64,000 nt of DNA from Ignavibacteriales bacterium (GCA_020635275.1 JACKAA010000004.1:248001-312000), one strand, 5' to 3'; shown: positions 53,514 through 63,452, numbered from the stretch's first letter. The notes: generated by a model from the sequence alone, not told the origin. Program-made: numbers and translations.

Positions 53514-53586
53514 ACCTAGAGTAACTTTTGATTTACTTTTCGCGGGGGAAAAATAGATTTAGATATGTTTATTTGTTACTCTAGGT
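53514..53586. repeat. 12-bp inverted repeat across the chemoreceptor stop codon
   Basis: ACCTAGAGTAAC (53514-53525) and GTTACTCTAGGT (53575-53586) are perfect inverted arms with 49 bases between. The right arm contains the stop codon of the minus-strand gene at 53581. The loop is too long for a classic terminator. Confidence 0.6.
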
Positions 53587-55728
53587 ATAATTTTTGGCAT
53601 ATTCCTCTGTTTTTATTTTATTTACCATATTATTGTTATTACTTTCTTCATATATTTTAAATTTTGCCATAGTATTTTGTAAATTGCCCATAAGCACATT
53701 TAAATCTTCAGATGCTTCCGCAATTAGTTGAACCCCTGTAGCATTTTCATGTGTTACTTGACTTATACCGTCAATACTTTTGGATATTTGTTCTGACGTT
53801 GCGGATTGTTCTTCACTTGCTGTAGCTACTTGTGTTACTAAGTCTACTACTTCAATTGTCGAATTATTTATTTTGTCCAAAGCTTTACCAGCATGAATTG
53901 CAAGTTCTTTACCTTTTTCAACTTCCTCAGTTCCAGAATTAATTGAAATTACAGCATTTTTAGTATCATTTTGAATTGAAGAAATCATTTCAGAAATTTC
54001 TCTTGTTGCATGAGATGTTCTTTCAGCAAGTTTCTTAACTTCGTCCGCAACAACAGCGAAACCTCTGCCATGTTCTCCTGCCCGTGCAGCTTCTATCGCA
54101 GCATTTAATGCAAGTAAGTTTGTTTGATCAGCAATATCATCAATGACTTGAATTATCTGACCAATTTTTTCACTATTACTACCTAAAACCGTAACAGTTT
54201 TTGCTGCATTGGATACAACTTCAGAAATTCTATTCATACCATTAATTGTCTGATTGACAATCGAATTGCCCTCTGTAGCAAGAGAACCTGCTTCTTTTGA
54301 TTTATTTGCAGCAATTGAAATATTTTGTGCAGTTTCAAAAATTGTTTTAGTCATTTGTTCAATAGCACTTGCTACTTCATTAGCTTGCATACTTTGTTCT
54401 TGACTACCTGCAGCCATTTGTTCAGTACTGGAACTAATTTGATTGCTTGATTTTGCAGTTTCAGAAATTGCATCACCAACACTAACAATCATTTTTCTAA
54501 TATTACTAATAGTATCATTAAAGCCATTGAATAATTTCCCAATTGTATCATCCTCATTTTCTGGAATCAATTGAACTGTAAAATCACCATTAGATACTTT
54601 TGCCATTACTTGCAGCATCTTTTGTGTATTTCTTTCTAAATATTTTTCTTGTTCTTTAGATTCGGTCAGATCTGTTAATACCTCCAGAGATCCTATAACT
54701 TCACCTTTCCTATTTTTTATTGGCGTTCCAGAACGTAAAACTGGTATTTCATAATTATTTGGTCTTGAAATTGATTCTTTTGTAATGGATTGACCTTTTG
54801 TTATTGCAACATTGCACGAACAAGATTTCGATTTACAATCAGTAGAATTAAAATTATCAAAACACTTTGTTTTCAATAAATTCTCTTTGTCTTTATTGAG
54901 AAATTCAGAAGCTTTTGAATTTATGTAAACAATTTCAAATTCTTTATTCATTACTGTTACTGGTAAAGGTATATTATTTAGATATTGTATTTGTAAATCA
55001 ATTTTTTCAGCCATTTCATTAAAACTTTTTGATAATACACCAAATTCATCCTTACTTGTGCACACAATTTGTTCATCATAATTACCTTTTGCAAAATTTT
55101 GCACCGCATGGGTAAGCTTTTCAATCGGTTTACCAAGCTTTTGATTTACAAAATATGCAACTAAACTAAAAGTTATTATTGCAGCTAATAATCCAATCCA
55201 AGCAGCATCTATTTTTTGTGAAGCTAATTCTGCATATGTTTCATCTAAAGATTGACGTATACTAACAACTGCAAGTATATCATTTTCTTTTGCATCATGA
55301 CAATCTAAACAAGATTTATCAGCTCGTAAGAATTTTATGGATCTTAGTACTTTGGATCCTTCAAAATCTTCATAACAATTTGTTTCAAGATCACTATTTA
55401 ATGTTTTTTCTTCAAAAGCATCAAATTTGATTTGGGATTTATTATCTATTATGTCAGTTGGGACAATTCTAACTTCTTTAATTTTATCAAATTTTTCAAG
55501 ATTAGTGATAAAAGGTTTTGTGTCATCGGCACCAGCTGCCATGGCTAATTTAATGGATTCCGTTAATAAAGAACTTAATTGTTCATTATCTTGTTCAATT
55601 CTATTTTTTACACTAGAATCATTGTTAAGAAAGAATACGACTAAATAAATGGAAAGAGTTAAGCATAATATGGCAAAAACTGTAAAGCTGATTTTTTTAG
55701 ATATACTTAGGCTATCGAATGATTTCAT
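53581..55728 (-). CDS. Methyl-accepting chemotaxis protein with periplasmic CXXCH and PAS domain
   Basis: The product has 715 residues from ATG 55728, which follows GGGGGAAA; an upstream in-frame ATG at 55779 is not preferred. TM1 lies at about 12-35. The periplasmic domain (36-165) carries KSCLDCHDAK at about 138-147, the Tll0287/DUF3365-like c-type haem site. TM2 (about 175-195), HAMP (GKPIEKLTHAVQNFAKGNYDE), and a PAS domain with a Cys cluster (STDCKSKSCSCNV) follow. The signalling domain has the conserved tip IDDIADQTNLLALNAAIEAA and GRGFAVVADEVKKLAERTSH. It would sense redox state, gas or a small ligand through haem. A PAS histidine kinase is encoded divergently. Confidence 0.92.
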   Translation of the reverse strand: MKSFDSLSISKKISFTVFAILCLTLSIYLVVFFLNNDSSVKNRIEQDNEQLSSLLTESIKLAMAAGADDTKPFITNLEKFDKIKEVRIVPTDIIDNKSQIKFDAFEEKTLNSDLETNCYEDFEGSKVLRSIKFLRADKSCLDCHDAKENDILAVVSIRQSLDETYAELASQKIDAAWIGLLAAIITFSLVAYFVNQKLGKPIEKLTHAVQNFAKGNYDEQIVCTSKDEFGVLSKSFNEMAEKIDLQIQYLNNIPLPVTVMNKEFEIVYINSKASEFLNKDKENLLKTKCFDNFNSTDCKSKSCSCNVAITKGQSITKESISRPNNYEIPVLRSGTPIKNRKGEVIGSLEVLTDLTESKEQEKYLERNTQKMLQVMAKVSNGDFTVQLIPENEDDTIGKLFNGFNDTISNIRKMIVSVGDAISETAKSSNQISSSTEQMAAGSQEQSMQANEVASAIEQMTKTIFETAQNISIAANKSKEAGSLATEGNSIVNQTINGMNRISEVVSNAAKTVTVLGSNSEKIGQIIQVIDDIADQTNLLALNAAIEAARAGEHGRGFAVVADEVKKLAERTSHATREISEMISSIQNDTKNAVISINSGTEEVEKGKELAIHAGKALDKINNSTIEVVDLVTQVATASEEQSATSEQISKSIDGISQVTHENATGVQLIAEASEDLNVLMGNLQNTMAKFKIYEESNNNNMVNKIKTEEYAKNYT

Positions 55729-55932
55729 ATTTCCCCCGAAATAAATAATTATTTCTAATTTATAATCGGGGTGAATCAATGAAAATTTATATCAAAATGT
55801 ACTAAGTACTGTTAAATATTTAACAAATAAGATTATTGAATTTTATAATTTTCAAAAATTCTGTACTTATAAAAAATCATAAATTTTATTTTCTATTCGA
55901 TTATTAATATAAAATATAGAGTTAAAATTATA

Positions 55933-57516
55933 ATGAATTATCAAAAATTCAGTAAAAATGAATTGGTAAAGGAAATAATAAATCGTAATAATGAAATAAA
56001 ATTATTACAAAAAAATAAATATAATAAAACCATTAGCAATGAAAGAGATTTACTTATAGAAAGTGAATCAAAACTTAAGGAATCTCAAAGAGTTGCAAGG
56101 TTAGGGCATTATTCATTTAATATTCTAAAAGGTATATGGACAAATTCTGAAGAACTTGATAGAATTTTTGGAATTGATAAAAATTTTAACAGAGATGTAG
56201 AAGGTTGGTTAAAAATTGTTCATCCAAATTATGTCGAATTAATGCAAAATCACCTATTGGTTGACGTAATTCAAAAACGGGGACAATTTAACAAAGAATA
56301 TAAAATTATTTCGATAAGTGGGAAACAAGAAAAATGGGTACAAGGCAAAGGGAATTTAAAATTTAATGAAATTGGTGAACCAATAGAAATGTTTGGAACA
56401 ATACAGGACATTACTGATAGGAAATTAATTGAAGAAGCTTTACAGGAAAGTGAATATAAATTAAGGAAATTGTTTGATAAATCGAAGGATGCCATTTTTG
56501 TAGTCAACTTAATAACAAGTAAATATATAGATGCAAATAAATCTGCAGAAGAAATGACTGGTTATTCATTGCAGGAACTAAAGAATATAAATTATTTAGA
56601 TTTAGTAACTGAAGAAATTAAGAAAAAGTTAAAAATGTATTATCATTATGGGGAAGTAATTGAAATTAATGATATAGAATATTTACATAAAGATAAATCA
56701 ATAAGAATAGCAAACCTAATTATTATCCCCATAAATAAAAGTCTTATTTATGTTATTGGTCAGGATAAAACAAAAGAGAAAATTATTAATAATGAACTAA
56801 TCGAAGCAAAAAACAAAGCTTTGGCATCTGATAAAATGAAATCAGAGTTTCTTGCTCAGATGAGTCATGAAATAAGAAGTCCAATAAATGTAATTATGAA
56901 TTTTTTAAGCTTGATAAAAGAAGAAACCTCTGGGCTTAAAAATGAAATTCTAAAATCGGCATTTAGTTCAATTGATAGTTCTACAAAGAGAATAATACGT
57001 ACAATTGATATGATATTGAATATGTCAGATCTGCAACTTGGGACCTATACTGTAACTAAAAATGAGATTGAAATTTGTTCACTTGTAAAAAAACTTTATA
57101 ATGAATATAAGAATTTAACATTGAGTAAAAATCTGGAGTTTATACTTAATATTGATGTTAAAAATAATTTTGTCACAATTGACGATTATGCATTAGAGCA
57201 AATTATTGCTAATCTAATAGATAATGCCATTAAATATACTGAATATGGATTTATTGAATTAAGTGTTAAAGAAAACAAAGAAAAATACATAATTGAAGTA
57301 AAAGATACTGGAATAGGTATTTCGAAAGAATTCCTACCTGAAATATTTTCTGCCTTTTCACAAGAGTCAAAAGGTTATACAAGAAAATTTGATGGTACAG
57401 GATTAGGATTATCTTTGGTGAAGAATTATTGTCAACTGATTAATGCTATTATCAAAGTTAATAGTGAAAAAGGAAAGGGTTCGACTTTTAGGCTATCATT
57501 CCCCAAAACATTATAA
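55933..57516 (+). CDS. PAS-domain sensor histidine kinase
   Basis: The product has 527 residues with no TM helix, so it is cytoplasmic. A short coiled coil (1-50) leads to two PAS domains: about 55-165 with the PAC end EMFGTIQDITDRK, and about 175-285 with FVVNLITSKYIDANKSAEEM. The HisKA dimer helix has the phospho-His in FLAQMSHEIRSPINVIMNF (about 310). HATPase_c boxes are N (ANLIDNAIKYTE), G1 (VKDTGIGI) and G2 (GTGLGLSLVKN). There is no receiver domain and no response regulator gene in the window. It is divergent from the haem-type chemoreceptor over 204 bases, so the two may share control. Confidence 0.93.
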   Translation: MNYQKFSKNELVKEIINRNNEIKLLQKNKYNKTISNERDLLIESESKLKESQRVARLGHYSFNILKGIWTNSEELDRIFGIDKNFNRDVEGWLKIVHPNYVELMQNHLLVDVIQKRGQFNKEYKIISISGKQEKWVQGKGNLKFNEIGEPIEMFGTIQDITDRKLIEEALQESEYKLRKLFDKSKDAIFVVNLITSKYIDANKSAEEMTGYSLQELKNINYLDLVTEEIKKKLKMYYHYGEVIEINDIEYLHKDKSIRIANLIIIPINKSLIYVIGQDKTKEKIINNELIEAKNKALASDKMKSEFLAQMSHEIRSPINVIMNFLSLIKEETSGLKNEILKSAFSSIDSSTKRIIRTIDMILNMSDLQLGTYTVTKNEIEICSLVKKLYNEYKNLTLSKNLEFILNIDVKNNFVTIDDYALEQIIANLIDNAIKYTEYGFIELSVKENKEKYIIEVKDTGIGISKEFLPEIFSAFSQESKGYTRKFDGTGLGLSLVKNYCQLINAIIKVNSEKGKGSTFRLSFPKTL

Positions 57517-58187
57517 CATATTTATATAAGTTTTTGTACATAATTTTCCCAATACATCTTAATTTTAACAGGATTTACATAATGTTTTTCAGTGAAAGCT
57601 TAGTTCAAAATTATAAGTTTTCAAATATTGAAATTTTCTTCTTCTAATTATTGATTTTCGATTTAAGAAATAATAATAGGTTTTAAAAATGTAACACGCA
57701 GATAATGTTAAGGGGTGCATCACCCACGTGTTATTCCACTTTCATTTATTTTTATTATCGCTTATAAAATAGGATAATTTAACTTATTATAAGAAAAATT
57801 CAATAAATTTACTCAACATACACTTCATAAATAACATTTTCCCATTTAGTAAATTTTGTTTTTTGGTTATCTGTAGTTGGACTTTAGTTACTAAAAACAG
57901 TATCTAAATAAACAATAGCACAAGTTTTATAAATTACTGAATCTTGAAAAATAGTTATAAATGAATTTAATACAGAATTGTTTATAATTTTAAAATACAT
58001 ATTGCAAATAATAAAAATTCTTTACTTATTAACCACAGTGATTTTTTTATACTCCGAGAGAGTAAGTATAAAGATTGCTGAATGTTTAATACTCCTTAAG
58101 ACTTTCAAAAATTCTCTCCCGCAGCAGAACAGCATAATGAAACTTAAATATTGAATTGTTTTCAATTCACTTTTACGTGAGGTTAAA
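57517..58187. other. Long intergenic region
   Basis: There are 671 AT-rich bases with no gene. It contains the compound stem-loop at 57692-57733 and a small dyad TATACT/AGTATA at 58048-58070. A GAGGT site for the next gene ends the region. Confidence 0.4.
57692..57733. other. Nested stem-loop structure
   Basis: Outer arms TAACACG (57692-57698) and CGTGTTA (57727-57733) enclose an inner hairpin GGGTG-CAT-CACCC (57713-57725). The GC content is well above the surroundings. No gene starts nearby; it could be a repeat remnant or a structured RNA. Confidence 0.4.
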
Positions 58188-58823
58188 ATGAAAAAATTAT
58201 TATTTACATTAATAAGTTTTTTTTTGATAAGCTGGCAGTTTGTTTATAGTGAAGATTTTGGAGAATACAAACATGATGGATTTTTTATGCGTTTTTTACT
58301 TGGGGGCTCATCCTCTAAAATGACATTTAAAGTAAAATCAAACGATATGCAATTAGGAGATATGGAATTTAGCGGTTTATCAATAGCATTTAGATTTCAA
58401 ATAGGTGGTGAGATTGCAGAAAATCTTAATGCTTTTGGAGAAGTAGGTGCAATAACAATTGACAATCCCAAAGTGAAAGTTGCGGGAAAAAGCTACGACA
58501 CAGAAGAAACTTTAGCTTCAAACTCTGATTTTGGAGCTGGCTTAACATATTATTTTATGCCTATCAATATTTATGTTTCGGGTTCTATTTTAGCTAGTAA
58601 AGCTCAATTAGAATATAAAGAAGGCTCAAAAACGACAAAAGGTGAATCTGATATGGGATTAGGATTATTTTTAACAGCTGGCAAGGAATGGTGGATTGAT
58701 ATTGATTGGGCACTTGGGGCTTCAATTTACGCCGCATATAGTAATGTTCCAGATAAAGGAGATGATAAAGTAACAATTAAAACAACAACTTTTGGAATTG
58801 CTTTTTCAGCAACATTCCAATAA
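58188..58823 (+). CDS. Outer-membrane beta-barrel protein
   Basis: The product has 211 residues. The signal peptide (MKKLLFTLISFFLISWQFVYS) is followed by OmpA/OmpX-like amphipathic strands: GFFMRFLLGGSSSKMTF, GAGLTYYFMPINIYVSGSI, and a terminal strand TTFGIAFSATFQ ending in aromatic plus Gln. GAGGT precedes the ATG. The function is unknown; it may form an envelope set with the next two genes. Confidence 0.75.
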   Translation: MKKLLFTLISFFLISWQFVYSEDFGEYKHDGFFMRFLLGGSSSKMTFKVKSNDMQLGDMEFSGLSIAFRFQIGGEIAENLNAFGEVGAITIDNPKVKVAGKSYDTEETLASNSDFGAGLTYYFMPINIYVSGSILASKAQLEYKEGSKTTKGESDMGLGLFLTAGKEWWIDIDWALGASIYAAYSNVPDKGDDKVTIKTTTFGIAFSATFQ

Positions 58824-58879
58824 AAGAAAATTATATTTTTAAAAATCAAAAATACTTTTCATCAACAAACTGTTAAAAT

Positions 58880-60040
58880 ATGATTGCTAATTATTATTTA
58901 TTACAAAGATTTTTCAAAATCATTATTGCTCATAAATCAATACTATTATTTGCAATAATACTTTTTGGACTATCTTTAATTTCATGTGATCCTTTTGTTG
59001 ACACAATTGATGAAGTACGTAATTGTGAAAATTACAGCAAATCAAAACCAATAAGTGAAATTTCTAAAGATACAATATCAATTATGACATGGAATATCCG
59101 CTTTGGATGCGGTACTGAAATTTTATGGTTTGGAGATGCCTGCGGCGGAAGAACAATTTTAAAACGAGATGAAGTTGAGAAAAACCTTGACTTATTAGTA
59201 AGCGCAATAAATACAATTAGGCCTGATATATTATTATTGCAGGAAGTTGATATTAATAGCAAGAGAACAGCTTATATTGATGAAATGCATTATATAATGA
59301 ATAGAACTTATTTTAATTATGGTTACTACGGAACAAATTGGAATATTCAGTTTATTCCTAGTGATGGAATAGGCAGAATTAATACCGGAAATTCCATTTT
59401 ATCGGTCTGGCCAATTTCAGATGTAAAATCTCACCCCTTACCATTAAGAAATGATTTAGATGCTCTAACAAAATATTTTTATGTAAGAGAAATTGTAATG
59501 TCCTGTAAAATTAAAATGCCAAATGAAACGGAGATAAATGTTATAAACACTCACTTATCGGCATTTTCTACTGACAACACAAAAAAAAGACAATTAGAAG
59601 AATATTTAATTATTTGTGACGAATTAAGTTCAATGGGAATTCCCTTAATTACGGGCGGCGATTATAATCTGCTGCCTCCTAATTCAGATTCACTTGATTA
59701 TTGTGATGAAGATAAATGTTCAGATGAACATTTTCATTCTCATGGAGATGATCCATTACATAAAGAGGGAAGTAATTATGCTCCGGAAATTGATTGGTTA
59801 AACTTAATATATGACGGATACTTTCCCTCATTACCATTGGATATTTACAAAGCAAATCAGCCAATGTATTTTTCTCATGCAACATTTCCTAACATACCTT
59901 ATGACAGAACACTAGATTATTTATTTGCAAATCGAAAATGGATTGAAGGCTCTCATCAGACACACCAAGAATATAGAAAATATTCAGATCATGCTCCGGT
60001 TAGTGCTCTAATTAACACAAGAGCTTCGGAGGGTGAATGA
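58880..60040 (+). CDS. Endonuclease/exonuclease/phosphatase-family lipoprotein
   Basis: The product has 386 residues. A long N-terminus carries a lipoprotein-like segment (LFAIILFGLSLISCD, Cys about 36). The EEP fold follows, with TISIMTWNIRFG, DILLLQEVDINSKR (metal Glu), VINTHLSAFSTDN, LITGGDYNLLPP and the final YSDHAPVSALI with the catalytic Asp-His. It is probably an exported nuclease or phosphodiesterase acting on DNA, a phospholipid or a sphingolipid. The sphingomyelinase-type reading is worth noting beside the ceramide genes but is not provable here. The stop overlaps the next start (ATGA). Confidence 0.85.
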   Translation: MIANYYLLQRFFKIIIAHKSILLFAIILFGLSLISCDPFVDTIDEVRNCENYSKSKPISEISKDTISIMTWNIRFGCGTEILWFGDACGGRTILKRDEVEKNLDLLVSAINTIRPDILLLQEVDINSKRTAYIDEMHYIMNRTYFNYGYYGTNWNIQFIPSDGIGRINTGNSILSVWPISDVKSHPLPLRNDLDALTKYFYVREIVMSCKIKMPNETEINVINTHLSAFSTDNTKKRQLEEYLIICDELSSMGIPLITGGDYNLLPPNSDSLDYCDEDKCSDEHFHSHGDDPLHKEGSNYAPEIDWLNLIYDGYFPSLPLDIYKANQPMYFSHATFPNIPYDRTLDYLFANRKWIEGSHQTHQEYRKYSDHAPVSALINTRASEGE

Positions 60041-60843
60041 GGAATTTTATTTTATTATTAGTGATATTATTTTCAAGTAAAATTATGGCTGTTGATGATT
60101 CAACTAATATAAAACTTTACGATAGGTCGGCCATTGTTTTATCAAATTATACTTTTAAATATTCTTTATTTACCGATGCAGAATATAAAGTAAATGAAAA
60201 GATTAGTATTTTGGGTCATCCATTAATGTTCTTTTTATCACCATCTCTTCAATTAAAATATAATTTTTACAATAAAAATAATCTTTATATATCGAGCATT
60301 CATGGATTAAATTATCCAACTTTACTACTACGCTTAGTGAAAGGAAAAGGTACTGGTGGATTTATTTCGCCAGAGTTTAACATACCACACATTTTCTCAA
60401 TTAACAATTCAATTATTGCATCGGTTATTTTAAAAAAAAATCATTTTATTACTGGCAGTATAGGAATGGAATTTGCTTTGAATAATTCCAATTTGGAACC
60501 CGGCACTTCGATTGATCTTCCTTTCATTTTACCGCGCACAATGGTTTATTATAAAAATATTGGTTTCAATTTTAACATAATTGCAGAGGGAAAATTATTT
60601 GAAGATTTTGACTATCATTTGAAAAATGAATTTTTTCTTTTTCCAGTTAATGACGATGATTATGATTACGAATATCAAAAAACATCTAACAGCTTTTTCT
60701 GTGAGCAAACCGGAAATATTTTCTGGAATATTATGAATACATTCAAACTTGGTGTTGGAGGCAAACTAAGTTATGGAACTTATCCATTTGGTACTCAATG
60801 GCATTTAATTCCATTTATAGATTTCGTAAAATATATCGAATAA
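60037..60843 (+). CDS. Probable outer-membrane protein
   Basis: The product has 268 residues. The signal peptide is MRNFILLLVILFSSKIMAVD. The body alternates short aromatic and polar strands (YTFKYSLFTDAEYKV, LKYNFYNKNNLYISS, PFIDFVKYIE), as in barrel proteins. No family is recognised. The start overlaps the EEP gene stop by 4 bases, so the two are translated together and may act on one substrate. Confidence 0.65.
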   Translation: MRNFILLLVILFSSKIMAVDDSTNIKLYDRSAIVLSNYTFKYSLFTDAEYKVNEKISILGHPLMFFLSPSLQLKYNFYNKNNLYISSIHGLNYPTLLLRLVKGKGTGGFISPEFNIPHIFSINNSIIASVILKKNHFITGSIGMEFALNNSNLEPGTSIDLPFILPRTMVYYKNIGFNFNIIAEGKLFEDFDYHLKNEFFLFPVNDDDYDYEYQKTSNSFFCEQTGNIFWNIMNTFKLGVGGKLSYGTYPFGTQWHLIPFIDFVKYIE

Positions 60844-60870
60844 CATTAATCTCATTATTTATTTTACTTT

Positions 60871-61665
60871 CTAAAATCGATAGGTAAATCTTACACCATT
60901 AAAAGTTGGCGAAATACTGAACTTATTATTTGATTCTCTATTATTTTCTTCATTTATTACAAAAATTCCGCCGCTTATTCCTATTAAAGATCCCATTAAA
61001 ATATCAGAAAACCAATGCTGATTATTCAATATTCTTGCATAAGCAGTTAGTGATCCCAAGCCATAAAAGAAAACTCTTGAATAAATAGAATCAAAATATT
61101 CTGCTAATACAGTTGAAAAGGCAAAAGCTACCGTACAATGGCCTGATGGGAATGATTGTATTTCATTATCAAAAGATAAGCCTGTGAAAGCCCAGGGGCC
61201 TTCACCTGAATAAGGTCTTTCTCTTCCGAACAAAGTTCTGATGAACATTACTGTAATTCCCGAATATGATAAGCTTTGAATTAACATTCGACCAACTTTT
61301 CTAATTTCATCTTCACCGGAAAATAAACCTACTGTATAAGTGGAGAATGCAGCAATATTGGCATATTGAACAAATCCATAATAAGTAGGTACATCCCAGA
61401 AATCACCATTAAGTGTTTTAATTGTTTCACGACCAATTGCATCTTTCATTGTTTGATCATTGTACATCAAACCATAAGTGCCGGCTGCAATTGCACCAGC
61501 GTAAAGAAATTCACAACTGTTCATCCTTAAAGGATATGTAAAATATTGACCGCCATCTTTCAGGAAAATTAATCCGTCATTTAATAATTTTTGGGGAATT
61601 GTTATATCAGATTGTGCAGAAACTAATGTGGTTAATAAGCTAAATAGAATTAGGAAACTTTTCAT
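60871..61665 (-). CDS. PAP2-family phosphatase, exported
   Basis: The product has 264 residues. It has a signal peptide (MKSFLILFSLLTTLVSAQ). The three acid-phosphatase motifs are present: RTLFGRERPYSGEG (K/R-x6-RP type), SFPSGHCTVAFAFS (PSGH), and ARILNNQHWFSDILMG (R-x5-H-x3-D). The C-terminus (FSISPTFNGVRFTYRF) looks like an outer-membrane strand. The likely role is dephosphorylation of lipid phosphates (undecaprenyl pyrophosphate, phosphatidate or sphingoid phosphate) at the envelope. It is convergent with the preceding gene and divergent from the GH43 gene. Confidence 0.9.
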   Translation of the reverse strand: MKSFLILFSLLTTLVSAQSDITIPQKLLNDGLIFLKDGGQYFTYPLRMNSCEFLYAGAIAAGTYGLMYNDQTMKDAIGRETIKTLNGDFWDVPTYYGFVQYANIAAFSTYTVGLFSGEDEIRKVGRMLIQSLSYSGITVMFIRTLFGRERPYSGEGPWAFTGLSFDNEIQSFPSGHCTVAFAFSTVLAEYFDSIYSRVFFYGLGSLTAYARILNNQHWFSDILMGSLIGISGGIFVINEENNRESNNKFSISPTFNGVRFTYRF

Positions 61666-61902
61666 ATAAATAATACCTTAATAATTTGAGCAAAGAAATT
61701 TTGTTCAATGTTCAAATGTATATGAAAGATACAATTTTCGTCAGCATTTTACAAAAATGTAAATTAAATAATTACTGCCTGCCAAATCAGTTTTTTGTAA
61801 TTAGAAAAATTTCTATCTGCTTTTATTTACCTTTTTAATTGGAGAAGAATTATAATTATTGTATAATTTTATTAAAAATAAAAATCAAAAAACGGATTTC
61901 TA

Positions 61903-62871
61903 ATGAAAAATAAATTAATTGCTATGATATTATTAGGATTATTTATTTCATGTAAAGAAAATGATTCAAATGAAAAACAGTTTATTTACGAAGGAAATCC
62001 AATAGTTCGTTATATGTTTACAGCTGATCCATCAGCGCGAGTATTTAATGGTAGACTCTATGTATATACTTCTCATGATGAAGATACCGCAGATGCAAAT
62101 CAGCATTTTCTTATGAATAATTGGCATGTTTTTTCAACTGAAGACATGATAAATTGGACAGGTCATGGACAAATATTAAGTCTAGATGATATTTCATGGA
62201 CAGACAGGCAAGCATGGGCTCCAGACTGTATTGAGCGCAACGGCAAATATTATTTTTATTTTCCTGTTGAACAAACTAAAATAGGTGTAGCAGTCAGCAA
62301 TTCGCCAGTCGGACCTTTTAAAGATATTTTGGGAAGACCGCTTATTGATAATACAAATAATGAGGTAATTGTTGGTCGTGAACCAATTGATCCGGCTTTA
62401 TTTATTGATGATGATGGACAAGCTTATATGTATTTTGGATGCAGGGATGCAAGGGTTGTTAAGTTAAAAGAAAATATGATCGAAATTGAAGGAGAAATTC
62501 AACCAATAGTAATTAAAGGTAATAAAGAAGATGCAGAAAACAGTGGCGGATATTACGCTGAAGCTCCTTGGATGTTTAAGAGAGATAGTACATATTATTT
62601 TGTTTATTCAAACGGATGGCGTTCGCAGAGCACGATAATATATGCTATAGGAAATAATCCAATGGGACCATTTAATTATGTGGGTGAAGTAATGTCACCA
62701 GTTGGCGCTGGAACAAGTCACGCTTCAATTTTACAATATAATGATAAATGGTATATCTTTTACCATAACAATGTTCTTTCTGATAATGGTAAACGACGAT
62801 CAATATGTTATGATGAAATTACTTTTGATATTGATGGTAAAATTAATCATCTAATTTACAATGAAAGGTAA
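61903..62871 (+). CDS. Glycoside hydrolase family 43 lipoprotein
   Basis: The product has 322 residues. Lipoprotein signal: LIAMILLGLFISCK (Cys about 17). The five-bladed GH43 propeller shows the catalytic base in YMFTADPSARVF, the modulating Asp in EPIDPALFIDDDGQAYMYFG, and the acid Glu in YYAEAPWMFKRD, plus GTSHASILQYNDKWYIFYH near the end. The family includes arabinofuranosidases, xylosidases and arabinanases. It is probably on the outer surface or periplasmic, releasing pentoses. The isomerase-like and GH106-like genes 9-13 kb to the left fit the same plant-polysaccharide theme. Confidence 0.92.
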   Translation: MKNKLIAMILLGLFISCKENDSNEKQFIYEGNPIVRYMFTADPSARVFNGRLYVYTSHDEDTADANQHFLMNNWHVFSTEDMINWTGHGQILSLDDISWTDRQAWAPDCIERNGKYYFYFPVEQTKIGVAVSNSPVGPFKDILGRPLIDNTNNEVIVGREPIDPALFIDDDGQAYMYFGCRDARVVKLKENMIEIEGEIQPIVIKGNKEDAENSGGYYAEAPWMFKRDSTYYFVYSNGWRSQSTIIYAIGNNPMGPFNYVGEVMSPVGAGTSHASILQYNDKWYIFYHNNVLSDNGKRRSICYDEITFDIDGKINHLIYNER

Positions 62872-62924
62872 AATTATTTATCTTGTATATATCTTTGTGA
62901 TATTAACAAAAATGTTTATTTAAA

Positions 62925-63452
62925 ATGTTTGATAATCCATATCTATTTATTAAAATTGTTGTAATATTAACTGGATTGGCATTCCTAATTTTCCGTTTTC
63001 AGTTGCTTAATGAAATAATATCTGGATATAGAAAATGGAAAAAGAAAAAAAATGAGATAGAATTAAATTCCAAAGTTGAAGACTATTTATCTGAATACAA
63101 ATCCAATAAAATTCAGAATGATAATGAAGCATTCATTCAAAACTTTGCAAAACCAATAAATTTACATTTATTAAGAGTTGTTGAATCTGATGGGAATTCA
63201 ATAATATATTTTTCAAATACAGGCGGGAATGTTTATAATGTTAAAATTAAATCAAGCTCAGTGGAAAAAATAAATATTGAGCCTTATGAATCTATTAATC
63301 AAGGATCAAGTGGTTTTATAAAAATTTACAATACTAATTCTTTAAAGAATGATATATTGTTTGAAATATTTTATTTGGACGAAATTAAGAATAAAAATTC
63401 CAGGAAATATTTGTTTTCAATTTCAGATAAACAATTACACGAAAATTATTGA
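62925..63452 (+). CDS. Hypothetical protein with one N-terminal TM helix
   Basis: The product has 175 residues. A hydrophobic helix (about 7-26, FIKIVVILTGLAFLIFRFQL) is followed by a basic stretch (RKWKKKKNEIELN) and a soluble, beta-rich tail (GNSIIYFSNTGGNVYNVKI, then GSSGFIKIYN). The topology would leave the C-terminal part in the cytoplasm. No family is recognised. It follows the GH43 gene by 53 bases on the same strand. Confidence 0.6.
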   Translation: MFDNPYLFIKIVVILTGLAFLIFRFQLLNEIISGYRKWKKKKNEIELNSKVEDYLSEYKSNKIQNDNEAFIQNFAKPINLHLLRVVESDGNSIIYFSNTGGNVYNVKIKSSSVEKINIEPYESINQGSSGFIKIYNTNSLKNDILFEIFYLDEIKNKNSRKYLFSISDKQLHENY

